Below, piece by piece: positions 33,785-45,024 of a DNA stretch of 64,000 nt (the first letter of the stretch is position 1; every line of letters begins with the position of its first letter). The stretch covers positions 310,001 through 374,000 of the forward strand of contig NZ_JAHLEF010000001.1 in NCBI RefSeq assembly GCF_018861755.1, read 5' to 3'. The notes under the pieces are model-generated. The model saw only the letters and a list, made by a program, of their open reading frames with translations, was not told the origin of the DNA and searched no databases. The DNA is from Clostridium sp. CF012 (GTDB taxonomy: Bacteria > Bacillota > Clostridia > Clostridiales > Clostridiaceae). The translations under genes and the position numbers were made by a program.

Positions 33785-34456
33785 TTATCCCTCCAGTTTA
33801 TTGTAATCTCTTTTCCCAAATACTTTTTCCCCAAGTCTTATCATATTAGATCCAGATTTCAGTGCAATTTCAAAATCTCCACTCATACCTAAAGATAAAA
33901 ATTCCATGGAAATATTTTTATATTTAAAAGTTTTTAGATTATCATACATACTCTTCATCTGGTCAAAGTACATCCTACACTCTTCCACATTACCAACTGG
34001 AATTGTAGCCATTAGACCTTTAACTTTTATGTTATTACATTTCTCTGAGGCTTGTATTAATGAATCAACTTCTTCAATAGCGATACCAGTCTTACTATTT
34101 TCTTCCCCTATATTAACTTGAATTAAAACGCTAGCAATTTCATCTTTAGCACCATATTGTTTTTCAATTTCCTTTAATAAGCGTATGCTATCTAAGGAGT
34201 GAATAAGATGAACTTTTCCAACTAAGAGTTTCACCTTATTCCTCTGCAAATGCCCTATAAAGTGCCATCTAATGTCTTTCTCTAGGCTGTCATATTTTTC
34301 CATTAATTCTTGTACTTTATTCTCCCCAAAATCTCTAGCGCCAGATGTATATGCTTCTTTTATTTCATGAATTTGTCTAGTCTTAGAAACGCATATTAAT
34401 GTTACATCCTCTGAAATTTCATTTTTCAAGTCCTTATAAGTTTCACTAATCCCCAA
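33785..34456 (-). CDS. yggS: PLP homeostasis protein YggS
   Basis: 223 residues from the TTG at 34456, 9 nt after AAGGAGG; an ATG 18 codons earlier would add an Arg/His-rich leader (TRRTARRHRR) unlike the family and lacks a site. VTLICVSKTRQIHEIKEAYT contains the PLP-lysine (SKTR), and WHFIGHLQRNKVKLL and SLGMSGDFEIALKSGSNMIR are family marks. Binds pyridoxal phosphate and buffers free PLP. Confidence 0.92.
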   Translation of the reverse strand: MGISETYKDLKNEISEDVTLICVSKTRQIHEIKEAYTSGARDFGENKVQELMEKYDSLEKDIRWHFIGHLQRNKVKLLVGKVHLIHSLDSIRLLKEIEKQYGAKDEIASVLIQVNIGEENSKTGIAIEEVDSLIQASEKCNNIKVKGLMATIPVGNVEECRMYFDQMKSMYDNLKTFKYKNISMEFLSLGMSGDFEIALKSGSNMIRLGEKVFGKRDYNKLEG

Positions 34457-34600
34457 CCGTCTATGCCTCCTTGCCGTTCTCCTTGTACAATTGCTATGTA
34501 CCATTTCCACTTTAATTCTTAGTTCTTTAGTTCTTTAATTCTTCATTGAAGTGAAAAATTCCTTCAATTTCATCTTATTATTATTCCATTTTTAATTATA

Positions 34601-35314
34601 TTAATCTTTTTTATTTGTGACACCCATGTAATTAAACTTATAATTCCCTGTATATGCTAATATTTTTATATCATCTGCCTTAACAATGCTAATTTTAACT
34701 TGTCTGAGCTTTAGTGATTTTATCTCTGTAGCCTCTAGTGTTAAATAATTATACAGTACATCTTCATTACCTATGGCATCAATGTAGAATGTAGGTACAA
34801 TCTTCACCCCATTTAAATAAATAAAGGAGCCCCAACATAATCCATAATTATCATAAATAATTCTTTGACCATTAACAGAAACTGCTTCTGCTCCTGCATT
34901 TCGGAGATCATTTAGCACTTGAACAATATCAGAGTCATGAATTAACTGAGCACTACTAAAGTCATCAATACTATTGTTACCATCATCTAATATGATTCTG
35001 ACACCTTTGCCTTGAACATCAGTCTTTCCTAATATAATATTATTTTCATTAACTTCCTTTTGAATCTCTTCTAAAACCTTATATTTTTTCACATCACCAC
35101 TATCATATTTTTGGAGCTTTGTAGTGGCATTATAATACTGTTGCTTTAAATTGTTTAGTTCAGAATACAATTTACTTCTCTCATTATAGGCTACATCATA
35201 CTGTTTTACATCCAAAAAATTACTTTTACCTTCAAATCCGATATTCATAGCTATAAGAAGTCCTATTATTATTGATGCAATAAAAACAAATATAGTAGCT
35301 TCATTATTTTTCAT
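34601..35314 (-). CDS. DUF881 (YlxW-like) protein, second copy
   Basis: 237 residues: one N-terminal membrane helix (TIFVFIASIIIGLLIAMNIG), a coiled-coil stalk (RSKLYSELNNLKQQYYNATT), then the DUF881 domain with LGKTDVQGKGVRIILDDGNN and NDLRNAGAEAVSVNGQRIIY. Paralogue of 35676-36395. Such proteins occur in division operons near ftsQ; exact role unknown. Confidence 0.88.
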   Translation of the reverse strand: MKNNEATIFVFIASIIIGLLIAMNIGFEGKSNFLDVKQYDVAYNERSKLYSELNNLKQQYYNATTKLQKYDSGDVKKYKVLEEIQKEVNENNIILGKTDVQGKGVRIILDDGNNSIDDFSSAQLIHDSDIVQVLNDLRNAGAEAVSVNGQRIIYDNYGLCWGSFIYLNGVKIVPTFYIDAIGNEDVLYNYLTLEATEIKSLKLRQVKISIVKADDIKILAYTGNYKFNYMGVTNKKD

Positions 35315-35323
35315 TTAATCACC

Positions 35324-35665
35324 TCATGAGTGGGATTTGGTTTTGTCTATTAAAAGTCGTCTAATGATTGCAAAGTTATCAAATATCCTTCCTCCAAATA
35401 CAATAACTGCAGCCAAATAAATTGGAATTCCCAATTTATCACCTAGATAAACCATGGCTACTGCCAGCGCTGCATTCCCGAAAAATCCTGACACGAAAAT
35501 ATCTGCTCTAAAATTACGGGAAATCGACCCTCTGAGCGCTCCAAAAACAGAATCTAAACATGCAAATATTGCTACAGAAATATATGGAGAAAACTTAACT
35601 GGAATATCTATATTCCATACTATTCCTAATATTACACCTATTAATAACCCTACAAAAGCTACCAT
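35324..35665 (-). CDS. sbp: Small basic protein Sbp (DUF1290)
   Basis: 113 residues, four short membrane helices. FVGLLIGVILGIVWNIDIPV, FACLDSVFGALRGSISRNFR and a C-terminal FDNFAIIRRLLI are characteristic. Located between the two DUF881 genes as in B. subtilis and other Firmicutes. Function unknown. Confidence 0.88.
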   Translation of the reverse strand: MVAFVGLLIGVILGIVWNIDIPVKFSPYISVAIFACLDSVFGALRGSISRNFRADIFVSGFFGNAALAVAMVYLGDKLGIPIYLAAVIVFGGRIFDNFAIIRRLLIDKTKSHS

Positions 35666-35675
35666 TTCCTCACCT

Positions 35676-36395
35676 CTATTTCTTTTCTATTGGTTTAGCA
35701 TACTCAAATTTATATGCTTTATTATATTTAGGAATTATAATTTCATCTGATTTTTCCACTATTATATCGCAGATCTTATTAAGTTCTAGTGGAATTGCTT
35801 CTGGAAAACTAATAGCACTTTCTAATAGTCGCTTCTCGCCAATGGCTTTAATTGTAACTCTTTTACTATTGGGAATTCTTTCATCATTTATAATAATTGC
35901 ATTTCCTGCATTTCTTATACCACTACGAGAAGTTAGCCTAATATCATTGATGGAAATCGCTTCAGCACCTGCTGCATTTAATTCATTTTGTATATGAAGT
36001 AAATCTGAATCGTTTATACGCTGATCGTCGGGATTACTGCCGAAAATATTGCTTTTGGGAGTAATATAGATTGTTATACCCTGGCCCTTTACTTCAGTAC
36101 CTCCAGTAAGTATTCTTGTCTCTTCCAAATCTTTGTATAATAATCCACTTTGCTCATCTCTTCCCTTAGCAGCATTTTCATATTCCTTTGTTTTGGCATC
36201 TAACTCATCAATTTTTTTCTGCATCTCTTCTTTGCTCTTTTTTAGCTGTTCATTTTCAGTAATAATTTCTGGTGTGTTCTTATTACTATCTGCTGCTGAA
36301 CTTTGTTTACTTATCATTTTAAATTGGTAAGATATCATAAATCCTAACAATATACATATTAGACCAATTGACAATTGAGATCTAAACTTCCTCAT
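35676..36395 (-). CDS. DUF881 (YlxX-like) protein, first copy
   Basis: 239 residues: membrane helix SIGLICILLGFMISYQFKMI, a coiled coil (ENEQLKKSKEEMQKKIDELD), then TGGTEVKGQGITIYITPKSN, the same DUF881 motif as in its paralogue at 34601-35314. Follows ftsQ by 49 bp. Confidence 0.88.
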   Translation of the reverse strand: MRKFRSQLSIGLICILLGFMISYQFKMISKQSSAADSNKNTPEIITENEQLKKSKEEMQKKIDELDAKTKEYENAAKGRDEQSGLLYKDLEETRILTGGTEVKGQGITIYITPKSNIFGSNPDDQRINDSDLLHIQNELNAAGAEAISINDIRLTSRSGIRNAGNAIIINDERIPNSKRVTIKAIGEKRLLESAISFPEAIPLELNKICDIIVEKSDEIIIPKYNKAYKFEYAKPIEKK

Positions 36396-36444
36396 AACTT
36401 CCTCCTTGCTAATCTCTGGGGGAGATAATTATTATTCCCTTCTA

Positions 36445-37251
36445 CTATTGTTCTATAAATACAACTGGATTGGATTTAGAACTAACATCCACATATCCCT
36501 TAGCACCCTTATATTCAAGTTGTGAAATAATGTTTATTGCCTTATTAAATTTGTTTTTTAAGTCATCGGTCGTTCCAAATTTAATACACATATTTCCAGA
36601 ATAAATTTTCACATCTAAAATATTATTTACATCTACCATAGTTATTAAAATAGCACTATTGGTCTTTCTATACTCAGTAATAATATTTGTTATTTCATTT
36701 GCAACAATAATTTTTCTATCATCCTCTGATACAATTAAATCTCCAACTTTGCAGTTTTCGTAATTGAATCCAATTAAATTCACCAAGTTCTTATTTTTAA
36801 TATCAGATCTCTTTTCTAGCAAAATCCCTTTGTTATCTAGAATATAATAAATATTATTTACTTTCCCATAAAATACAGCCACTCTTTCTTGTACTTCTAT
36901 TACAATTTTATTTGGCAAAATCTTTTTAAATTTCACACCTAGGATATATGGATTTTCGGAAATCCTTTTTTCACTTTCATTAAAACTTGTATAAAAAATA
37001 TTACTTCCGACTTCAATTTTAGCTGCCTTATTGATTTCAACTTTAGATGCATTGGAATTCCCTAGGATTTCAATAGTTGTAATATTAAAATAAGGTAATT
37101 TAAAACATAGTGTAATCAATACAGATAACATAATTATTGATAACAACACTAGCTGTTTTAACCTTTTCTTGTGCTTTCTTTTATATAATAATTTTTCTTT
37201 GTTTTCTATAATATATCTTCCATCTTTAAAATTATCACTTTTCTTGTTCAT
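36445..37251 (-). CDS. ftsQ: Cell division protein FtsQ/DivIB
   Basis: 268 residues. A basic cytoplasmic start, one membrane helix (LVLLSIIMLSVLITLCFKLP), then the POTRA domain (FNITTIEILGNSNASKVEIN) and the beta domain with ILPNKIVIEVQERVAVFYGK and LDNKGILLEKRSDI. Part of the FtsQ-FtsL-FtsB complex that regulates septal wall synthesis. In this operon ftsA and ftsZ, murG and murD are not found nearby. Confidence 0.9.
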   Translation of the reverse strand: MNKKSDNFKDGRYIIENKEKLLYKRKHKKRLKQLVLLSIIMLSVLITLCFKLPYFNITTIEILGNSNASKVEINKAAKIEVGSNIFYTSFNESEKRISENPYILGVKFKKILPNKIVIEVQERVAVFYGKVNNIYYILDNKGILLEKRSDIKNKNLVNLIGFNYENCKVGDLIVSEDDRKIIVANEITNIITEYRKTNSAILITMVDVNNILDVKIYSGNMCIKFGTTDDLKNKFNKAINIISQLEYKGAKGYVDVSSKSNPVVFIEQ

Positions 37252-37461
37252 TCACTTCCCCGCATTCAATAATATATATTTTTTACAAATTTACACTTTA
37301 AAACATAAATTTGTAGATTGTAGCGCACAATTTATATAAATCACCTTTATAACTCACTTATCTATATATAATACCACTTAATTTAATTATTTTCATCTCA
37401 ATTTCAATGTATTTCTTAGTATTTTTAAAAAATTAATATTTTATGTGAAGGAGCACATAAA

Positions 37462-37485
37462 AAGGCATGCACAAATGCATGCCTT
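37462..37485 (-). terminator. Terminator within the division cluster
   Basis: AAGGCATGCA (37462-37471) and TGCATGCCTT (37476-37485) pair perfectly with a four-base loop. It separates spoVE from ftsQ and implies a partial stop and a second promoter for the downstream genes. Confidence 0.8.
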
Positions 37486-37490
37486 ACTTT

Positions 37491-38597
37491 TTAATTTTTA
37501 TTTACAGTTTGCCTTGACACATTTAAAAGTATTCCCATAGCAAACATATTAAAAACCAAAGCTGAGCCACCATAACTTATAAAAGGAAGTGGCACACCCG
37601 TAACAGGCATAGAACCGGTAACTACCGCTATATTAATAATTGCTTGAACAGCTATAACAGATGTAATTCCAATACCTAAAATAGTACCGTACATATCTTT
37701 AGCCGTAACTGCTGTTTTAATACCACGCCATACAAAAATTGCAAATAATATAATTATAAAAGCGCATCCAATTAGACCTAATTCTTCACCAATTATTGCA
37801 AAAATAAAATCCGTGTGAGGTTCTGGTATGTAAAGACATTTTTGTCTTGACTGTCCAACTCCTGAACCAGTTACTCCTCCTGACCCAAGTGCAAGCAATG
37901 ATTGAACTAATTGATATCCATCACCTTGGCTATCAGACCAAGGATTTGTAAAGCTCATAAGTCTTTTCATTCTGTATGAGGCAGTAATTGTTAGAACTCC
38001 AACGGCAGCTACTAGGGTTCCGCCTATTGCAAAAAGGTGAAAAAATCTTGCACCAACTGCAAATAAAATAATTACAGTAACAATCATTATAACAGATGCA
38101 ATACTTAAGTTTGGCTCTAGTAAAATTAAGCCTGCATAAAATCCTGAAACTAGTAGGTACGGAAGTATTCCTTTAAAAAATTCTTTGACTTTTTCACCCT
38201 TTAGATCTAAACTTTTAGCCATATATAATACTATAGTATATTTTGCAATTTCTGAGGGTTGAAAATTTGCAAAACCCAATTGAATCCATCTCTTAGAACC
38301 ATTAATTTCAGGGAATGCTAACACAACAATTAATAATGCTATACTAATTACCATAATAAATCCAGTGTATTTTTTTATAACATGATAATCAATTTTAACA
38401 GCTGTAATCATAAAAACAAAGCCAACACATGCCCACATAAGTTGTTTTTTCAAATAATGTTCCGGATCATTTAATTTGAAAGCCGAAGTATAAGAACTGG
38501 CACTATACACCATTACTACCCCTATAGCCACAAGAAGCATTATGGTTGCAAATAATACAAAATCTATTTGTCCCATTTTAACCTTGGATTTTTTCAT
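37491..38597 (-). CDS. spoVE: SEDS glycosyltransferase FtsW/SpoVE
   Basis: 368 residues, ten membrane helices. MVYSASSYTSAFKLNDPEHY, KRWIQLGFANFQPSEIAKYT, ILLEPNLSIASVIMIVTVII, EPHTDFIFAIIGEELGLIG and PVTGVPLPFISYGGSALVFN are the SEDS signatures. Polymerises glycan strands with the partner PBP encoded at 42.8-45.0 kb. FtsW versus SpoVE cannot be settled by sequence alone. Confidence 0.92.
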   Translation of the reverse strand: MKKSKVKMGQIDFVLFATIMLLVAIGVVMVYSASSYTSAFKLNDPEHYLKKQLMWACVGFVFMITAVKIDYHVIKKYTGFIMVISIALLIVVLAFPEINGSKRWIQLGFANFQPSEIAKYTIVLYMAKSLDLKGEKVKEFFKGILPYLLVSGFYAGLILLEPNLSIASVIMIVTVIILFAVGARFFHLFAIGGTLVAAVGVLTITASYRMKRLMSFTNPWSDSQGDGYQLVQSLLALGSGGVTGSGVGQSRQKCLYIPEPHTDFIFAIIGEELGLIGCAFIIILFAIFVWRGIKTAVTAKDMYGTILGIGITSVIAVQAIINIAVVTGSMPVTGVPLPFISYGGSALVFNMFAMGILLNVSRQTVNKN

Positions 38598-38617
38598 AAT
38601 ATATCCTCCTCAAAATT

Positions 38618-39571
38618 CTAATAGGTAAAGGATAGAAATCCAACTATACATAAAATAACTGTAACAATGGAGAATACTGCCACAATTTTAGTTTCTCGCC
38701 ATCCACTTAATTCAAAGTGATGATGAATTGGAGACATCTTAAATACTCTCTTACCTGTAGACTTAAATACCAAAACTTGAATAATAACTGAAATAGCCTC
38801 TAAAACATATATTCCGCCTACAATAATAACGAGTAGTGGTACCTTTAGTATCATACCCACTGCCGCTACTGCGCCCCCCAGTGCAAGGGAACCCATGTCT
38901 CCCATAAAAATTTGTGCTTTATAAGAATTAAATTTTAAAAATCCTAATAATGCACCTGCAAGTGCTGCGCAAAATATTGCAAGAGTAGAATGAAACATCA
39001 TATTACTAACTAGTGCAAAGAATGTCATAACTACAATTGTAACACTTGTAGCTAAGCCATCTAATCCATCTGTTAAATTAACTGAATTTGTGGTTGCTGC
39101 AAAATATATAATAATAAAGGGCACATACCAATAACCCAAATCTACACTTTTATTAAAAAAAGGTATCATTATATCTGTTCCTATTTTAATTGAAGAGTAA
39201 TAGCCAACCACGCCTCCCACTATTAATAAAAGCAACATCTTTTGTTTTGACGTAAGGCCTTCATTTTTTTTACGTTTTATTTTTAGAACATCGTCAATAA
39301 GACCAATTAATCCAAAAGCAATAAAACAATATAGTGCAATCATAGCTTCATCGTTTGTGTGTCTAACAATTATTAACATTGTGATTATTGTTGAAGTCAT
39401 GAATATAATACCACCCATAGTAGGTGTGCCTGCTTTTTTGAGATGACTTCTAGGTCCTTCTTCCCTTATATTTTGACCAAATTTAAGTTTATGTAGCATT
39501 GGAATTAATAAGGGACCTTGTAGGATTGATAAAAAAAATGCAATTAAAACTGAATAGATAATTAAACTCAT
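38618..39571 (-). CDS. mraY: Phospho-N-acetylmuramoyl-pentapeptide transferase
   Basis: 317 residues. [40 protein letters not shown] (catalytic Asp pair), [20 protein letters not shown] and [19 protein letters not shown] are all present. Forms lipid I. Its ATG overlaps the murF stop. Confidence 0.96.
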   Translation of the reverse strand: MSLIIYSVLIAFFLSILQGPLLIPMLHKLKFGQNIREEGPRSHLKKAGTPTMGGIIFMTSTIITMLIIVRHTNDEAMIALYCFIAFGLIGLIDDVLKIKRKKNEGLTSKQKMLLLLIVGGVVGYYSSIKIGTDIMIPFFNKSVDLGYWYVPFIIIYFAATTNSVNLTDGLDGLATSVTIVVMTFFALVSNMMFHSTLAIFCAALAGALLGFLKFNSYKAQIFMGDMGSLALGGAVAAVGMILKVPLLVIIVGGIYVLEAISVIIQVLVFKSTGKRVFKMSPIHHHFELSGWRETKIVAVFSIVTVILCIVGFLSFTY

Positions 39572-41058
39572 ACTCTAGTCACCTCTTTATCATTTATATT
39601 CTCTAAGGAATTGTGATTCGAGATAGGATTTAGATGCTCACATGAATTAAGATTCACACGTGAATTTAAATTCACGAGTTCACTAACTATACTCTCAAAC
39701 TTCATATATCTTGAGGCTTTAACTAAAACAACATCATTTGGAGCAATAACTTTTTTTATAAAACAAATTACCTCATCATAAGTTTCAAAACTTCTATATT
39801 TATCTATATCACTAAATCCTTGTTTATATGCCTCATTAAATTCGCCTATAGTAATTAATAAATCAATATTCTTGCTTTTTGCATATGCACCAACTTGTTT
39901 ATGTGCTTCAAAAGCATTATCGCCAAGTTCCCTCATAGTACCTAGTATTGCAATTTTAGATTTTCCACTAACATCACAAAGTACATCCATTGCAGCTAGC
40001 ATTGAATCTGGACTAGCATTATAACAGTCGTTAATTATAGTGAATTTCTCACCCTTTATTATATCTAAGCGCATGGAGGTAGCTTCTAAATTTTTAAAGC
40101 CACTAGCAATTTCATTATAGGTCATACCCAATACCCTTCCGCAAGCTACTGCTAGTAAGGAATTTAACACGTTGTGTCTTCCAGGTATATTAACCTCAAT
40201 GATAGTTTTTGTTAAAATTCCAGACTCTATTAATCCGAAAGTTATTTTGTTTCCGTAAATATTTAAATCACAGGCTTTATAATCAGCCTTTGAATCAATT
40301 CCTGTTTTTATAGTTTTATAGTTTGATGTGATTATATTTTCTAATAAATCATTATCTGAATTTACAATTAAAACACTGTCCTTTGTAAAAAAATCTGTTA
40401 TCTCCATTTTAGCCTTTAAAATATTTTCTCTTGTTATAAGATTTTCAAGGTGAGACATTCCAATGTTAGTAATAATACCAATATTAGGTTTTGAAGTTTC
40501 GCATAGGTTATGTATCTCGCCAAAATCACTCATGCCCATTTCGAGAACTGCTATATCATAACTTTTATCTAACTTAAATATCATCATAGGTAATCCTATT
40601 TCATTATTAAAATTACCTATGGTTTTAAAAACTTTGAATTTTTCAGATAGCACTGCTGCAACCAAATCCTTTGTAGAGGTTTTGCCTGTAGAACCTGTAA
40701 TCCCTACTACTTGTAAATTTAGTTTATTCAAATAAAATTTCGCAAGATTTCTCAATGCTTTCTTAGTATCTTCTACCATAATTACAGTAGTTTGCACATC
40801 TAGCAATCTTATATCAAATTTCACTTCATCAATTATGCAAATTGAAGCTCCACTTTTACTAGCCTCTAAAACAAAATCATTTGCATTAAAATTCTCACCT
40901 TTTAATGCTATAAAAATATCCCTGTCTTTTAAGGCTCTTGTGTCCATGCAAACACAGTCATAAAAGGCGCTCTCAGCGTTATATAAGACACTCTCGCCTT
41001 TTACTAGTATTTCTCCCCTGGTTGCCTCAATTATCTCATCTAGTGTAATATACTCCAT
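39568..41058 (-). CDS. murF: UDP-MurNAc-tripeptide--D-Ala-D-Ala ligase
   Basis: 496 residues. Domain one contains [20 protein letters not shown], the ATP loop is [20 protein letters not shown], and [13 protein letters not shown] and [18 protein letters not shown] are family marks. The C-terminal 30 residues are Asn/Ser-rich and longer than usual ([20 protein letters not shown]). Overlaps mraY by 4 bp. Confidence 0.95.
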   Translation of the reverse strand: MEYITLDEIIEATRGEILVKGESVLYNAESAFYDCVCMDTRALKDRDIFIALKGENFNANDFVLEASKSGASICIIDEVKFDIRLLDVQTTVIMVEDTKKALRNLAKFYLNKLNLQVVGITGSTGKTSTKDLVAAVLSEKFKVFKTIGNFNNEIGLPMMIFKLDKSYDIAVLEMGMSDFGEIHNLCETSKPNIGIITNIGMSHLENLITRENILKAKMEITDFFTKDSVLIVNSDNDLLENIITSNYKTIKTGIDSKADYKACDLNIYGNKITFGLIESGILTKTIIEVNIPGRHNVLNSLLAVACGRVLGMTYNEIASGFKNLEATSMRLDIIKGEKFTIINDCYNASPDSMLAAMDVLCDVSGKSKIAILGTMRELGDNAFEAHKQVGAYAKSKNIDLLITIGEFNEAYKQGFSDIDKYRSFETYDEVICFIKKVIAPNDVVLVKASRYMKFESIVSELVNLNSRVNLNSCEHLNPISNHNSLENINDKEVTRV

Positions 41059-42504
41059 CTAAAAACTCTCCTTTATTATGTCTAAAACAATTTCTCTCTC
41101 ATCAAAATGAATAGTTTTATCTTTCAAAACCTGATAGTCCTCATGGCCCTTTCCTGCAATGACAATTATATCATCTTTCATCGCAATTCCAATTGCTCTT
41201 TTTATAGCCATTGTTCTATCCGTTATAATTTCAAAATTGTCTTTTCCAATGCCTTCTACTACATCATTAATGATTTCTAGTGGGTCCTCAGTTCTTGGGT
41301 TGTCGGAAGTTATTATTGAAATATCACAAAGCTCAGTTCCAATTTTGCCCATAATAGCTCTTTTGGTTTTATCTCTGTCTCCACCACAACCAAAAACACA
41401 TATCAGTTTACCTTTTGTAAATTCTCTCACAGTTTTTAGTATGTTTTCTAAGGCATCAGGTGTATGTGCATAATCTAAAATTATTTCAAATCCCAGGTTG
41501 TGTGTATTTGCAACAAGTTCACAACGACCAAGCACTTGTACTTTTTTTAGACCTAGTTTAATTGCAGATATGTCTATTCCCTGATTTAAACAAACACCAA
41601 TAGAGCCAAGAGCGTTATATATATTATAATTTCCTGGTATATTTAATTCAATTTCAAATGAGTTGTCTTTATACTCTATTGTGAATTTACTTCCTCTTGA
41701 GTTCATTTTTATATTACTAGCCCTAATGTCTATATTAGAATTCAATCCATAACTCAATTTACTACTTGTAATTAAATTATAGGCTTTTTCACCATAAGTA
41801 TCATCAATATTAATCACAGAGTTTTTACTATATTTAAATAATATTAGTTTTGCATTGAAATAATTTTCGAAGGTTTTATGAAAATCTAAATGGTCTTGTG
41901 TTAAATTTGTAAAAATGCTTTCACAAAACTCTATTCCGTATACCCTATCTAAACTTAGAGAATGAGAGGACACCTCCATGACACAATAATCCACACGTGA
42001 TTCCACCATTTTTTTGAAAAGTTCATGTAACTCTAGTGACTCTGGAGTAGTTCTTTCCGTATGAATTTTATCATTACCAATAAAATTTGCTATAGTGCCA
42101 ATAAGTCCAACTTTATGCCCTTGCTCCTCTAAAATAGCTTTAATCATAAAGGCTGTAGTTGTTTTCCCATTAGTACCTGTGATTCCTATTATTTTCATCT
42201 TACTACTAGGGTTATTATAATAGTTAGCTGCACTTAAGGCTAATGCCTTTCTACTATCCCCTACTTTAATCACCGTACAATTTGATTGATTTTCTATATT
42301 CTTCTGACATACAATAGCAACTGCTCCATTGTTAATTGCATTTTGTATGTATTCATGACCATCAACCTTATACCCTTCTATACAGAAAAACAAATCTCCA
42401 TTTTTAATTTTTCTTGAATCATATTGAATTTCACTTATATCTATATCAATATTCCCATTAATTAAATCCAAATTAATATTCTCCATAATTTTTCCAAGTT
42501 TCAT
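41059..42504 (-). CDS. murE: UDP-MurNAc-tripeptide synthetase (meso-DAP type)
   Basis: 481 residues. [20 protein letters not shown] loop, [20 protein letters not shown], a ligase domain, and the amino-acid-selecting motif SDNPRTEDP, whose D-N-P-R is characteristic of meso-diaminopimelate-adding MurE. GKGHEDYQ ends the C-terminal domain. Directly upstream of murF. Consistent with dapF in the same window. Confidence 0.95.
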   Translation of the reverse strand: MKLGKIMENINLDLINGNIDIDISEIQYDSRKIKNGDLFFCIEGYKVDGHEYIQNAINNGAVAIVCQKNIENQSNCTVIKVGDSRKALALSAANYYNNPSSKMKIIGITGTNGKTTTAFMIKAILEEQGHKVGLIGTIANFIGNDKIHTERTTPESLELHELFKKMVESRVDYCVMEVSSHSLSLDRVYGIEFCESIFTNLTQDHLDFHKTFENYFNAKLILFKYSKNSVINIDDTYGEKAYNLITSSKLSYGLNSNIDIRASNIKMNSRGSKFTIEYKDNSFEIELNIPGNYNIYNALGSIGVCLNQGIDISAIKLGLKKVQVLGRCELVANTHNLGFEIILDYAHTPDALENILKTVREFTKGKLICVFGCGGDRDKTKRAIMGKIGTELCDISIITSDNPRTEDPLEIINDVVEGIGKDNFEIITDRTMAIKRAIGIAMKDDIIVIAGKGHEDYQVLKDKTIHFDEREIVLDIIKESF

Positions 42505-42678
42505 ATTATCAACTCCCTTAAGTGTGAATCATTTTTCTTATTATTACTAACCTCTTTTGAAAATAGTATACAGTACTAAGAGGATTAAATGAAAAATTTA
42601 CCATCACTCACAATATGGCAAATCCTTCAGTTCAAAAATTCTGAGTGCCGCTTTTTTTTTCACCTTTATATTACACGA

Positions 42679-42726
42679 AAATAAATAACAAGTCAAAGAT
42701 GCTCCATGCTGACTTGTTATTTATTT
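42679..42726 (-). terminator. Strong hairpin between spoVD and murE
   Basis: AAATAAATAACAAGTCA (42679-42695) pairs perfectly with TGACTTGTTATTTATTT (42710-42726). Lies after the spoVD stop, so it should end the mraZ-spoVD transcript and leave murE onward to a separate promoter. Confidence 0.85.
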
Positions 42727-42763
42727 CAGTGCTTCTTATATTTTGTGTATACACCATATTTAA

Positions 42764-44959
42764 CTAATCAGCCATAATATCTAAATGTAATGTAATTACA
42801 GTTCCTTTTTTTACTTCTGTGCCTTCTACGCTTTGTTCTGAAACTATTCCATTACCAATAAATTGAACTTTTAACCCAAGACTATTTAATGTTTCACTAG
42901 CTTTTTCCGGGCTATTTCCTTTAATATTTGGAACTATTACTGTATTACTATATTGTGGCTTTGTATCAGTGTGCAAAATAATTTCAGTTCCTTCTTTAAC
43001 TGTATATCCAGGCTTAGGAGTCATATCAGTAATAGTTTCTCCTTCTGTAGTTAATTTCAGCTTTAAATTATTTTCTTTCAATATTTTTTGAGCCTCTGCT
43101 CTTTTAAGACCTCTTACTTCAGGCACAATAACATCTTTCAATAAACTTTTGGAAGTTTCTTCTATAGTAGCATCAGATTTTAGTGCTAAGTAATTAAATA
43201 TATCATTAAAAGCTTGTTTTGCAACTACTGTTGCAATCTGCCCACCATAATAATTAGATGGATCTGGTTCATCAATTGAAACGAGCAGTGTTATTTGTGG
43301 ATCACTGGCAGGCGCCATTCCAGCAAATGAAGCAACATATTTGCCTGGTGCATAACCTACCCCTGTAGAATTAATTTTTTGAGCAGTTCCAGTTTTTCCA
43401 GCAATATGATACCCTGCAATGAATGCTTTCTTACCACCACCATTTTCTATAACCTGTTCTAAGTAACTTCGTAGCTGCTTTGCCACTGGCTCATCTATTA
43501 TTTGTCTTTCATTAAATTTTGAATATGATTCTAGAACCTTTTTATTGCTTAAATCATCATAACTTACTATCTCTTTCATAACATGAGGCGTTATAAGCTT
43601 TCCTCCATTTGCAATAGCATTAAAAGCTGCTAAATATTGCACCGCTGTTAATGTACCACCTTGGCCAAAGGATGTTACTGCTAAATCTTGGGCAGTCATA
43701 TCTTTGGTCTTCCTAATTATTCCCAGTGCTTCTCCATTTAAATCAATAGCAGTTTTTTTACCAAATCCAAACAAATAAACGTACTTATTTAATTTTTCTG
43801 CCCCTAACCTTCTACCCAGTTCCATAAATCCAACATTGCAAGAGTTCTTTAAAATATCCACAAAACTTTGAGACCCGTGCCCTGTGGTTTTCCAACACTT
43901 TATTGCTTTACCGCCAACTACAGTGCTACCATTACAGACAAATCTATCAGTATCCTTAACAACCTTCTCTTCCATGGCTGCTGTGGCGGTAACTACTTTA
44001 AAAATAGACCCAGGTTCAAAAGTATCACTTACTGCTCTGTTTCTCCAAGCCTTTTGATTTTCATCAAAACTTTTAGTAAGATCCCAAGGAGCATTGGGAT
44101 TATAGTCTGGTTTATTAACCATACCTAATATTTCTCCATTTTTAGGATTCATTGCAATTATAGTAACTGCATTTGCTTTATTATCAATCATTGCCTGGCT
44201 AGCTGCTTTTTCACAAAAATATTGGATCATCTCATCAATAGTAAGCACTATATCTTTACCATTTATTGGTTTTGTATAATCTGATATTTTATAAGGCAAG
44301 TCTTCACTTTTTCTATCAGTTTCAGAAAGATTTATTCCTGGCACCCCAGATAGATATTTATCGTAATATAGTTCAACGCCTGTTAATCCATTACCATCAG
44401 AATTAGTATGTCCTAGAACATTTGCCAAGAAATTATTATTAGGATAATATCTTTTTGTATCTCCAGTAACTACAATTCCCCGAAGCTTACTTTTAGTAGC
44501 ATAATCAACAACTTTATCGGCTATATCCTTATCTATCCTTCTCTTCAAAATGCCCGCTCCAACAAGTTTTCCCTTTGAATTCTTCTGAGTCAAAATGGAT
44601 AAGACATTTTTAGAATCCATTCCAAGTATTTTAGCCAGGTCGGGTGCTATCCCCTCCATAGTTAATTTGTTTTTGGCTGTAGTATCTCTTAATGAATTAA
44701 GATCTAAGTCTATTCTAAAAACATTTGCACTTATAGCTAACTCCTTTTCATTTCTATCTAAAATTCTTCCTCGTTGTGGTGCAATACGAACGTCACTTGT
44801 CCACTGCAATATTGCTCTTTCTTTATAATCCTTTCCTTTAACTATCATTACGTAGCTTAACCTACTAACTAATAGAAAAAACAAAAGAAAAAGTATGAAA
44901 AAGACAGTAAGCATTCTACGTTTAACTAAGACCTTGTCCCTATACTCTCCTCCTGCCAA
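42764..44959 (-). CDS. spoVD: Penicillin-binding protein of the SpoVD/FtsI class
   Basis: 731 residues. A short cytoplasmic start, one membrane helix (LTVFFILFLLFFLLVSRLSY), the non-catalytic domain with RIAPQRGRILDRNEKELAIS, then the transpeptidase with active-site TFEPGSIFKVVTA (S-x-x-K), SCN (LKNSCNVGFMELGRR) and AGKTGTAQK. Two PASTA domains end the protein (VIVPEVRGLKRAEAQKILKE; VIVPNIKGNSPEKASETLNS). SpoVD versus vegetative FtsI is not settled; PASTA repeats favour SpoVD. Confidence 0.93.
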   Translation of the reverse strand: MAGGEYRDKVLVKRRMLTVFFILFLLFFLLVSRLSYVMIVKGKDYKERAILQWTSDVRIAPQRGRILDRNEKELAISANVFRIDLDLNSLRDTTAKNKLTMEGIAPDLAKILGMDSKNVLSILTQKNSKGKLVGAGILKRRIDKDIADKVVDYATKSKLRGIVVTGDTKRYYPNNNFLANVLGHTNSDGNGLTGVELYYDKYLSGVPGINLSETDRKSEDLPYKISDYTKPINGKDIVLTIDEMIQYFCEKAASQAMIDNKANAVTIIAMNPKNGEILGMVNKPDYNPNAPWDLTKSFDENQKAWRNRAVSDTFEPGSIFKVVTATAAMEEKVVKDTDRFVCNGSTVVGGKAIKCWKTTGHGSQSFVDILKNSCNVGFMELGRRLGAEKLNKYVYLFGFGKKTAIDLNGEALGIIRKTKDMTAQDLAVTSFGQGGTLTAVQYLAAFNAIANGGKLITPHVMKEIVSYDDLSNKKVLESYSKFNERQIIDEPVAKQLRSYLEQVIENGGGKKAFIAGYHIAGKTGTAQKINSTGVGYAPGKYVASFAGMAPASDPQITLLVSIDEPDPSNYYGGQIATVVAKQAFNDIFNYLALKSDATIEETSKSLLKDVIVPEVRGLKRAEAQKILKENNLKLKLTTEGETITDMTPKPGYTVKEGTEIILHTDTKPQYSNTVIVPNIKGNSPEKASETLNSLGLKVQFIGNGIVSEQSVEGTEVKKGTVITLHLDIMAD

Positions 44960-45024
44960 TACGGTTCCTCCTTACTAATAACTGTGAAGATGAAAACGAA
45001 AATATAAAAATAAATAATTGCTAT